Origin: Antedon mediterranea | Taxonomy: Eukaryota; Echinodermata; Crinoidea; Comatulida; Antedonidae | Reading direction: 5' to 3' | NCBI RefSeq assembly: GCF_964355755.1 | Contig: NC_092675.1 | Span: forward strand, 27,506,412-27,570,411 | DNA: 64,000 nucleotides | In this document: piece after piece, positions 49,301 through 59,716 of the stretch | Layout of the letters: every line of letters begins with the position of its first letter | Position numbering within the stretch: position 1 is the first letter of the stretch | The notes under the pieces: model-generated | The model's input: only the letters and a program-made list of their open reading frames with translations | Database searches by the model: none | Told to the model about the DNA's origin: nothing | Position numbers and translations under genes: made by a program

Positions 49301-50504
49301 TTATCAGCTAAAATATTTATCGGTATTGGTTCTCTTAGTTTAGGACCATAATTCATCTATCCGTCATTTTGGGTGTATATATATAATGTATATATTTCAA
49401 AATGTGCGCAGCAATATTCTTGCCATAGGTTTACAGTTTACATTATTTCAAATGTATACTTTTCGTACCAAATCATAGTAATTTTAGAAGTTTACAAATA
49501 CCAATGTTCTTACCAATTAAAATAAGTTTGTATAACGCCATCTCCCAAGTCTTCAAGTTGTTGAACACCGAATGGGGAAACCGTTGTTTTGATTCCCCCA
49601 GTTCCGATAGCAACTAACGATAAAGCTAATAAATACAATATTCGCTGTTCAGATAAAGAAAGTCCTCCGCCGTTCAGTTTTTCGTAGTCAATCGAGATTA
49701 TAGGTAGAATGATTGTACCTACAATAGTTCAAATAGATAGAATTTTACTATTATTAATTTAATCAGTAATTAGTTCAACCAATGTATAAAAGTATAAGGG
49801 AAGTTGGTTTTGTGATGATAAAATGTGGCATATTCTAGAAAACTAAGCTTAGACATACTGTAATAATGGCATAATCAAATCAATATCAAAATACCATACG
49901 AATTTGCAGAGGTAATTTCAAATATATATTATATATATAATAGATTAGGCAGGCCAAACATGGACTAAAAATAGAAGGCCAACGCTTCAGATTCAAATTC
50001 AGATAATATTTATTTAGATAATAATGAATGAATATATACAAAATAGAAAAAAGATATTAAAGTGAACATAGATAAAGCAGTAATTGGTAGTCATTATTAT
50101 CATGGATCCCTTCTAGAAGTTAAAAACTTGACTCGTAGGGACCCACAACAAAACACATTACTAAAAAAATAAAAATAAACCTAGAATATATAATTATATA
50201 ATTTAGGATAAAAAATTACAGTATAATAACATAACTAACATCTTCTTTATAAAAATTATTTAAATTATATTTCAATAGTTTCATGATAATTATAAATGAA
50301 ATAAATACCGATATTGGTAAATGAAAAAAATATGTATACATAAATTATAATTTCATTCAGAACATGTATTTCTCTTTTCAATTAACAGAGTTTGTAAAAA
50401 AACAATTTTAAATAAGAGAGGCGAACCCCAGAAAGTGTAAACTTGTGGTGGGCTGCCAAAAAACAAAAAATATCAAAAAAATCATTAAAAAAAACCAAAG
50501 TAAA

Positions 50505-50542
<38 letters not shown>

Positions 50543-53348
50543 ATTGAAAATATCAATGAAATTTGAATTAATATTATTTAGGATTCAGTGATTATATGTG
50601 GATAATAGATGCCTTTTTAGCTTAAAAGTTTTTTTGTTGGCGATTCAGTTATGTATTTGGGTAAGTTGTTCCAATATTTTGGCCCTGAAAACTGAATGTT
50701 ATGTTGGAAAGATAGTGTTTTGTGTAATGGAATATGTATTTTATTTGAGGTTCTTGTGTTATGACTATGATAGTTGAAATTGAATTTGAACAGGGGTTGA
50801 AATTGAGCGGGGATTAGGGAATTTAACCAAGAGTATACAAAAATACATTGTTGAAGGCAATTTATATCGTAAATTTTTAAAAGGGAAAGGGATGCAAACA
50901 ACGGATCTGAGTGGGCTCTTGGAGGCGAGTCTGAAATGTTTCTAATACATTTTTTTTGTAGTAAAAGAAGTTTGTTTAGGTACGAGAGATAAGTGTTCCC
51001 GCAGACAATATTGCAATAGTGGAGATAAGGAAGAATAAGGGAGCAGTAGATAGTACGAAGGATGTTTTGAGGAATAAATGCTGAAAGTCTAAAAATAATA
51101 CCAGAACTTTTAGATATTTTGTTTTCGATTTCGTTAATATGGGCTTTCCAGGTCAATCTACTATCTAAATAGACCCCAAGAAATTTTGTTTTATTCACTA
51201 ATGGTATTTGGTAAGTGCCAAACTGGAGTTGGTTTGGGCATCCTACTAGTGGTTTGGCCGAATTCCGAAAAATCATAAAATTGCACTTCTTAAAATTTAC
51301 GGAGAGCTTGTTTGCAGAAAAGTAATCAAGGATGCTGGGTATGCTATCAATGGTAACTTTAAGGAGCGAGTCTAAATTTGTGTCAGTATATAGGAGGGTG
51401 GTATCGTCTGCATATAAAAGGAATGAAATTAAATTTGAGGATCGGTAAATATCATTTATATATAGCAAGAACAGTAGAGGGCCTAGCAGGGATCCTTGAA
51501 GGACTCCACATGTAATGGGTTGGAGATCGGATATGGATTGTTTAAATTTAGTGCATTGGTAACGGTTGGTCAGATAACTTTTATAAAGATTATACGCAGG
51601 GCCACGGATTCCATAATTAAATAATTTTGTCATTTAGGATATCATGGTCTATTGTGTCAAATGCTTTGGAGAGATCGATAAAAAGGCCAATTGCTAATTT
51701 GTTTTTTTCAAATGCTTGTACAATCTCGTTTGTTAATTTAAGAAGTGCAATAGATGTGTTATGATTCTTAAGGAAGCCAAATTGATTTTTGTATATTATG
51801 TTATTCTGCTGAAGAAATGTATATGTTCTGTCATAAATAAGACGTTCAAGAATTTTGGAGAAGATTGGCAGAACTGAAATGGGGCGGTAATTTCCAGGGT
51901 CGTGTTTATCACCGGATTTGAAGATCGGGGTAACTTTTGCTAACTTGAGACTATCGGGAAAGAAACCGTTTGATAAACATAAGTTAAAAATATAGCATAG
52001 GGGATCTGATATTTGATGAATAACTTGTTTGATAATAGATGGACTTATATCATCAATGCCAGGGGATTTGTCATTTTTGAAATTTTTAACTAAGTCGATT
52101 ATCTCATCGCTGATAACAGGACTGAGAAATATAGAATTTAGGATAGGAGGGGGAAGATAAGTTTTGTAGTTTACATTAGAAGTATTAATGTTTGATGCGA
52201 GATTAGGCCCAATATTTACGAAATAATTATTAAAGTGGTTGGAAATTGTAGTAGGGTCATCTGTAAGATTACCCCCGCAGTCAATTACAGATTCACCGTG
52301 ATCACTCACTACACGTTTTTTAATTAAGGTGTTTATAATTTTCCAAGTACCTTTAATGTCATCTCTTTTTTGGTAAAATTGATCTTCATAATAATCCTTT
52401 TTAGCTTTTTTTATTACAGAATTTAGTTTATTTCGAAATTTTTTGTATTCAATTATATTTCTATTAGTTGGGAATTTATGTATATACATTATATATAGTA
52501 TAGATTAAAGATTGCAATAATAAACAACAACTAATATTTTGTGTAAACATAAATAGTATGAGTATAAATAATGATAATAAGCATATTAACTAAGCACAGT
52601 ATAATATTTAGATATATAATGATTCTTTAACTTTTTTCGGAAAGTAAATAATGATATTGACGTTTTGTTATTTGGCGGGATATGATTCCACAAATTAAGA
52701 CCCGATATAGTTATAAAAAATTTAGTTTTAGTAAGTCTAGCAAAAGAAAAAATAATGAGAAGTTCTTAAATTGTAATTGTGAAATTTGGTACGTTTACAG
52801 AGCATATCAATCATAGAAATAGGAAGTTGGTTTTTAAAATAATTAAACATAAAACTGGCAACTTGAACATTGTGGACGCTATAGCATGGTAATGGTGAAA
52901 AGGATGACAATGAATTCGAATGGATTAAAACTATATTACATTGTACGAATAATTACAAACAAGTACGCTTACCAATTCCATAAATAAACAATGAACAAAA
53001 TATTGTTTTAAGTTTTCCCAAAAAAGAATCACTTATAAGTCCGCCAAAAAGAGGTGTGGTGTAAACAAATCCGGTAAAAACTAGCGATATTGACGAAGCA
53101 GCCGCACTGCTATAGTCTAGCTCGATTGTTAAATACAACACAAGATTTCCAACGATTCCGTAATAAGTTAACCGCTCACAGAGCTCACAGAGTAGAATAC
53201 ACAAGACAACAAAGTATCGGTTACTGAAAGAATCGGGTTTCTTTTTGTCCTCTTCATCTTCACAACTTGAATAAGTACATTTTGTATTTGAAAGAAGCAA
53301 TGTCTTCTCATCATCGGTAAACTCTAAGCTCATACCCATTCTGCACAC
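46399..53348 (-). CDS. SLC15A4-like: Gene C: SLC15A3/4-like proton-coupled peptide/histidine transporter
   Basis: Exons in order: 53348-52973, 49718-49514, 49251-49082, 48727-48516, 48273-48087, 47404-47204, 47088-46957, 46676-46399; 586 codons, all phases compatible. The intron 7 donor is the less usual GTTCGT, shared with gene D. N-terminal acidic dileucine DEKTLLL, ELCERLTYYG (ExxER intact), GTGGIKTTVSPFG (Lys intact), YYWFINIGS, QMQTSFVLQGERMN, MEFAYSQAPK and a cytoplasmic tail ending LLSEYEM. Near-identical to gene D. In exon 2 it carries a patch (LLAL, GTGG, TVSP) that differs from both B and D. Intron 1 is enlarged by a LINE insertion. A minus-strand AATAAA at 46322-46327 is a likely polyadenylation signal. 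Confidence 0.94.
47656..47790 (+). mobile_element. tRNA-derived SINE remnant in gene C intron 5
   Basis: CAAGGTCCTGGGTTCAATCC is box-B-like. It is followed by CAGGGTTGTAATTCACGAC, shared with the better preserved copy at 59268 in gene D. The box A part has been lost here. Confidence 0.5.
48790..48905. repeat. Interspersed repeat shared by gene C and D introns
   Basis: Contains CATGACAATGCTGTGG, then GATACAA and AAATAAACAGCCATGG. The same sequence occurs at 60605-60715 in gene D, and a second diverged copy at 59495-59620. It is probably part of the Penelope-like fragment described there. Confidence 0.45.
49991..52530 (-). mobile_element. 5'-truncated non-LTR retrotransposon (CR1/L2/Jockey-like) in gene C intron 1
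   Basis: Two overlapping minus frames, 52489-51617 and 51633-50617, encode one reverse transcriptase broken by a frameshift near 51620-51633. Features: FPDSLKLAKVTPIFKSGD, NYRPISVLP, FIDLSKAFDTIDHD, then YGIRGPAYNLYKSYL, GVLQGSLLGPLLFLLYINDI, the catalytic YADD, and the C-terminal SGPKYWNNLP. A second frameshift lies in the A-run at about 50631-50636. No endonuclease is present. The 3' UTR runs to about 49991. Comparison with gene D places the insertion between AAGGCCAACGCT and GACGCTATAGC. The A-rich run at 50503-50540 is internal and not the tail. Confidence 0.88.
52531..52874 (-). mobile_element. Second LINE C-terminal fragment upstream of the truncated LINE
   Basis: The minus strand reads ITISGLNLWNHIPPNN and TFRKKLKNHYI, the C-terminal signature of the same broad reverse transcriptase class, followed by a short 3' region. 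It lies directly 5' of the longer LINE in the same orientation and is also absent from gene D, so both arrived in the 2.9 kb insertion. Confidence 0.6.
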
Positions 53349-54271
53349 TTTATAATATCAGTCTTTATTGAAGGTAAAGTCTAGGTCTGTCGATCGCGGA
53401 CAATATTCCGATGCTAAATTGGTTAATATGCAAAGTTCATGAAATAACTACCAGCCAAATATTTAATTATATATTCCTTTGGGTAGAATACAGCTCGATT
53501 ACCATAACATATTAAGTACAGGTCATTGTTTCACTTATTTCACTAAATAATTGTTATTTTGTATATTCTTTGTTTTGTAACAATAGTAGTTAATATTAGT
53601 TTGAACAGATTATACATAACACATTTATTTTCGACTGATAATAAAATGTATGTATACGTATGATAAATTCGTTCGCAATATGAAATTTTATGTCAGGATC
53701 ATCTTTAGAAATACGACAGCACTTATAAACACAAAATATATAAATGTAAAAAACAAGGTAACGTAACGTAACGTAAAATAAGACAAACAAAACAAGTATA
53801 ACAGTACAATGACCGAACAAGGTGAAAATCAGACACACAGCCTATTCAATTTGAATTTATTATTATATTTTGTAATAATTAGCAATCTAGATCATCATAC
53901 GTACAATAGTACACAGCAAGTTTAAATAATTTATGTCCAACATAGAAAATTAAGTTACTTAATTAAAACAAAAATGAAAATTAATAATTCAATTATTTTT
54001 CTAATACGATTCACTATTATTTTGACTAATAAAGCATGGACGATATCACAATGCAAGTTTTACGTAATTTTGTATGTACCTATATTGTGTTTATAATAAT
54101 ACGGGCAGTGATACCCGCATATCTTGATTAACACATGACATTTGATAATAAAAATGGTGGCTGATATTGAATTGTTTAAAAAAAAACTTTTTTTCTTTAA
54201 AATCGAAATGAAGCAAACATTTCAAACATTATGTAAAAATTGTAAATAATAAACTATATAAGCTACATTTT
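53349..54271. other. 5' flank of gene C
   Basis: Conserved with the 5' flank of gene D (62489-63318), e.g. GTCGATCGCGGACAATATTC. Contains an ACGTAACGTAACGTAAAA run near 53760. No other gene seen. Confidence 0.65.
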
Positions 54272-54420
54272 ACTAGAACGTAACGCAAGGACGTAAACGC
54301 AAGCGTTTTAACCAATGACAATCGAAGTTATAGATAGTTAGCAATCACAAGCGAATAAGCCATCGCTTGTGATTGGTCAATTCACTTGCGTGTTGTGTCG
54401 CTAGTGGCAACCACGCTTTA
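54272..54420. mobile_element. MITE family B, copy 3 at C/D unit border
   Basis: Starts inside the element at ACTAGAACGTAACGCAAGG, lacking the outer left end, and has internal deletions; the right end is CTAGTGGCAACCACGCTTTA. It holds the same position and orientation relative to gene C as copy 2 holds to gene B, so it probably predates the duplication. Confidence 0.85.
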
Positions 54421-54450
54421 GAGTCGATGATCGTTATCTAAAAACACTTA

Positions 54451-55607
54451 ATAATAATAATAATAACAGGATTTTTTTTAGCGCACATACCACTCAAGAG
54501 TGCTCAAGGCAAAAAAAAAAAAAACAAAAAAAAACAAAAACAAATCATACAAATGCCTGACAAATAAAATGCAATTTCTTTGGAGGGTCCCCATCCGTTC
54601 TCGTTCTGTCGCGGTCCCGGACGCGATTTTTTTTTTCGTACATAAGTTGGGGACCCCCTCATGAAACGTCACAAAATAAACATGAATAATTCATCAGTTA
54701 AATTTTCTTGTTCCGGGTTCACCCAAGCGTATAGTGATTGTATAGTATTGTGATTACACAAGTGGGGTACGATTCTAGGCCTATCTCCGCTGTTGTTGCG
54801 GCGTGCGATTTCATAGAAGAATAGCGGCGTTTTGTGTGGATTGTCGAAATAATCAGCCTTTAGTTTATGATGTTTTTAAATAATTTATTACTAAAGAATT
54901 ACGTGTTAAAATTATAGTTTCTATTAATACTATTAGGCCTAATTATTAGTCTCTAAACTCATGTCTATTCTAGTAGTAGCTGTGTGGGTGTGTGTGACGT
55001 GTGTGTGTTAGGTATGACCAAAGATAGTTACACTATCTTTGGTATGACACAATCCGAGTAATAAGTCAGCAAAATTAAACAATAAACATTACACAAAAAT
55101 ACATTTTTTATTCTCGTGGGTTAAATCTTCCCATCTCATGTGTTCATATACGCGCATTTCCTCTGAGTACATGCATATTGTTTGATAATAAAATAGCAGA
55201 ATTAAAGAAATACAGTACACAAATTATACACATTCTTTATTCTTGTGGGTCTAAGCTTTCTTTGGGCTATGTCCAATGAATTACTACTTAGTTCAATGTC
55301 TTGCCCAGCTGTCGATTAGCCTCGACTCGACAAATTTTGTGTGAAGAAGAGTGCGCGAAGGCAATCGCGTGAATTGACTTAGAATCCTAGGCCTACTGTT
55401 GAAAGTATCGTATCGCAGTTGTGTAATCACTTCTTGTTGCTATACGCTTGGGTGTACACAGAACAACAAATTTAACTGATGAATTATTCATGTTTATTTT
55501 GTGACGTTTCATGAGGGGTCCCTAACTTATGTACGAAAAAAAAATTCGCGTCCCGGACCCCTACCTAGGTGACCAAACAAAGGAACAGGATACGCATTTG
55601 TCTTGAC
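54451..55607. mobile_element. Fold-back element with long inverted arms at the C/D border
   Basis: Arms at about 54590-54790 and 55400-55575 are inverted copies sharing CCCGGACGCGA, CGTACATAAGTT, CCTCATGAAACGTCAC and AATAATTCATCAGTTAAAT. At the centre is a further palindrome, ACCAAAGATAG..CTATCTTTGGT, at 55018-55044. Unit B/C has uninterrupted AAAACACTTCATTCAC at this place; here ACACTT occurs on both sides, a likely target duplication. No coding frame. Confidence 0.75.
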
Positions 55608-56045
55608 ACACTTCATTCACGAATAATATAAAACTAATGATAAAGTAAGGTAATGTACTAAAATATTATCTATTTATAATAAAATAATTTTAAAATAGGC
55701 TTCTACGTCACGTGTCATATAATCCTTGTTACAGTTACAGTATAATATGAACATTCCGAGAAAAATAAATATTGCTACTAATTACAACCATTATCTATGG
55801 CAAGGCACTTGGTTGGAATAGATAGTGCTTTTGTGGAGGCCGCCCGCATCGTAGGAAGATGTAATTAATTTAAATATAGCAAACAAGCTTTTCCTGGACG
55901 ATACAATCACGTGGACATCAAGAATGATTAGATAGTGCATTCCTTTATTCTCAACAGGTCTTTCTTTTCTTTCTTTCGTGGTTTGACAAAGGCATTGTTC
56001 TCTTCTGCCTCTGTTCACCTCTTAGGCCTACATTTTACACCCTGT

Positions 56046-59000
56046 TCACATTTCGTACTCAGACAGCAAGTTCTCCTGCAACGGAAGTACTTTATCCCGC
56101 CAACATATTAATTCATCAATTTTCATACTTGTGAATGAAATATCTCCATTATAGCTGATTTCGTCATCCGGTGGTTCTGTAATCGGAACTGAGTTGTCTA
56201 CATACGTATAGTAATGTCCAATTACGGCAAATATTCCCGTATTTACGAGCAAAAGAACGGCTAACAGGATGTAGTAGCGTTCTAGATAACCGTCGTTGAT
56301 TTCATCTGGATACCATTCGTGACCTATAATTTAAAAATAATAATATTTAATGTTGCCTCTTTTAGATAATGTACATTTTTATATTAACTTGTATTTTTTG
56401 TGTGTTTTTCACTTGTAATTTTATATGTTTTTATCTATATACACCTTTTTAAATATTTTATAAATTGTACATCACATGCAATTTTACTACTGCCAGTTGT
56501 GATTGTTTTTTTAGGTGATCATTTAGAATAAAATGATCACCTATTGTTATTGTATGAAATCTTTATTCTTCTTTTTCTTATTCTTATTATTTATTTCTCT
56601 CTGTACAAATTTGTGTAACAATTATCTCAAAAAGTTTAATGTAAATGATTACCAAAATTTTACAATGTCTTTCAAATACTGTAACTTAGTCCTAATAAGC
56701 TTTTCAGCGTGATCACTCATCCATGACGTCGCGTATACGCCATTTTGTGAAATCACATTGTCAATCATATCTCCATAATTCATTATCACATATTAATGAA
56801 ATTCACTACACGTAAACTTCAGGTCAAAGGTAAAAGTATTAGCAAATAAAAAATTGCGTGTTTCAAGGTCATGCGCGTGAAATCGCGCATTAAAATTTTA
56901 AAAAGCTCAAAATTAAGTTTTGATCAATTTAGAGCATGAAATAGGCCATTTGCGTGTTTCAAAAAATTACTGCGCAAAAACATATTTTTGGCTACGCGAG
57001 TTTTAAAAAGCGTAAAAAATAAAATTTGATGTATACATCACATTCTACTCACAATCCTTAGTACATTCTCCAACTTTGAGTCCATTCCGACTTAAAATAA
57101 CGCTATACAAGCACGGTAAATATGACAAAATGCGCACATTAAATGTACAAAAGTGCTAAAAATGGTAAAAAGTAGGGCCTTTTTAAAATGAATATAACTT
57201 TTCAGAATGAAAGGTGACCCCAATTTTTTTAACTTATTATGGAAGCCAATGAGTTGTATAAATAAATGTATATACACAGTAGACGTACAAAATGGTATGA
57301 CGTCATCATTTGGCCACATGAATTTTGAAAATAGGGGTTTTTCCCCTTTTGTCATAGACCACCATATTCAACAGAGCGCAACTCGCTTATCTGTTATCGA
57401 TTTTCTTTTAATTTTTAACACATTCTACCTCAACCAATTATGTTACTTATAAGTTGCCAATATTTTCTTTTGGATAACGTTATCATGTCTTAAAATTTAA
57501 ATAACGGTGGTTACGTAATTTTACCTACAACGTATATTTGAATACCTTACAGCTCTTCTGAATTAAAGTTGACCTCGATGTTTATAATTTAGTATGATAG
57601 CTGGTGAAATGTAGATATGAATTCATACAAAAATTAAGCCTATCAGATGTTGTGACGTTATCATATGGCCAGTTGAAGTTAAAAAGTAGTTTTTTCATAT
57701 CTTTCGTAAAAGTTATACAATTTTTAAAGAGCGCGCACAGCCCTTCTACGTGCCAAATTTTCTTCCAATTGTTATATTTTATTGCTAAATTCATTATTTT
57801 TCAATATTGTTGTCCACAAGTTTTTTTTGATAATGTCATTAGTGCCAAAAACTTAGAACATGATGTGTGTCCGTAATTTCACCTATGCTACACTGTATAT
57901 AGATATACACAGTACAGTATATACTGTACATATTGTATTATGGCATATAATAGGCACAACTCAGCACTATAAGCGTATAATAGGATGGCATACATCAACA
58001 TTTTCCGATTGTATGTTAACATACGTGCATGTTTCAAAAATATGAATGTCAATAAAATGATAAAAATGATCACCTATAATTCGTCAAAGTGACGAATTAA
58101 ATTCTAGTTAATAAACTTGAATTTGAATTAAAATTTAGAATTAGTTGATATTGATAGTTAAAACGAACACGAATGATATAACTATCCAGAAAAGGATTTC
58201 ATTTATCTTCTTTGATGTAATTTTGTATGAGATTGCCCACTTTTTTTTGTAAAAATGAAAGGCGTCTCTAAAAGCAACAACTAAAATAAAACAAACATTC
58301 GTCTTTATATTTACTTGTTTATATATTTTTTAAAAACTTAATGTCACAGAGCCCACACTGTCAGTGTGACTCTTCGTAAAAACCTTACATTTTTCACCGA
58401 TGGTCCCCTGTCACACGTATGGAATCTGGACGATTCTTTTCTTTTCATCCATTTTTATGCAAACGTATCGTAACCAACATTTATTTGTCAAGATACGAAC
58501 CTTTTGTTGCAGCATTGACGATGATGACCAGTAAAGAACCTAAATAACATCCTAGGCCAGCTGTAAAAAGATACAATCCCAGCAGAACGCCTTGCAACAC
58601 CTTTGGAGCCTGTGAATATGCAAATTCCATACCTAGAAACGGAACATAACACAAACTAGTAATTTTCTCTTGCTATGAGAAAGAATTAACGGAAATTGTG
58701 CACCTGATTCGTGATATTTAGCTTCTTAATTTATTGTTACTAAAGGCCTATTAAATAATAATTCTTTACAATTTTATACTCACCAGTAATGTTTGTGAGA
58801 ATTTCACTTGCGCCAAAAATAAAATACTGCGGTATTTGAGCGAACACTGTCATGGTAGACGCATTGTATGACGCATTGGCAATAATTTGATCTGTATATC
58901 CACCGTTCTCCATAATGTTTTTTCTACTAACTTCAACACCGGCGGCCACTACCATTGCTATGGCACCTAAGAACATTCCAAATCCTAAAAATACAAACAA

Positions 59001-59655
59001 ATTTTATTTTTAACTTTAAACGAATCCCTTTGGCCATTTCGATGTACGTAGTCCTGAAGCTCAAGATATAAGCCTAATAGAGAAATACTCAGCTTGAATT
59101 AATATTAATAAGTATCTCTCTTCAAGGAATGTATTTCTGTGATCGGATTTGGTGCTGACTACATTATTACAAGATAGTGTCCACCACTTCAGCCTTACCA
59201 AGGCCTAGGTGAGACCATGGTAATGTGGACCGAAAAGTACACCATTAAAAGCCAATGTCAAATAATAGTGCAGCTCCATCTTAGAGGTTAACGTGCTTGG
59301 TTGCCTTCCAATCCCAAGGTCCGGGGCTCAATCATGACTCAGTGCCCGGGTTGTAATTCACGACTCTTTCACCTCCGCTCCCAAGCCTCAAATGAGACTT
59401 AGTTTATAAGCACGATAAATTATAAATATACGGCAGTTTAATTGGCGAGTTTACTTGCGTATGCGTGATATAATACTATATATATATATAAATCCAAAGG
59501 CAAATTACTGAAAAAAATGACAATGCTGTGGGTATCAGTAGCTGGATCTCAATGGAGATACAAAAATAAAAAGCGAAAAGCTAAATCAAAACGATAAAGT
59601 AAACAGCCAGAAAAGTTAGCAGAGCTTTCGGGCAACACTAGCCCTTCATCAGTGC

Positions 59656-59716
<61 letters not shown>

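Larger units (their letters stand above)
45955..54144 (-). repeat. Tandem duplication unit containing gene C
   Basis: Homologous to 55608-63318 (unit D) across the exons, most introns, the 3' flank (ATAAAGTAA.GTAATGTACTA near 45998) and the 5' flank up to CATGACATTTG at 54144. Beyond that the two diverge. Differences are mainly separate transposon insertions. Confidence 0.85.

Noticed and set aside
50503-50540. Poly-A run as the tail of the LINE in gene C
   Set aside because: The LINE is on the minus strand, where this is poly-T, and homology to the insertion continues beyond it to about 49991.
57207-57876. Several 60-90 codon frames on both strands in the gene D intron insertion
   Set aside because: They overlap on opposite strands, lack domains, and lie in a non-coding Helitron-like element.
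59600-59660. Active hammerhead ribozyme
   Set aside because: The core has one extra base before stem II and no convincing stem I; kept only as a Penelope-like signature.
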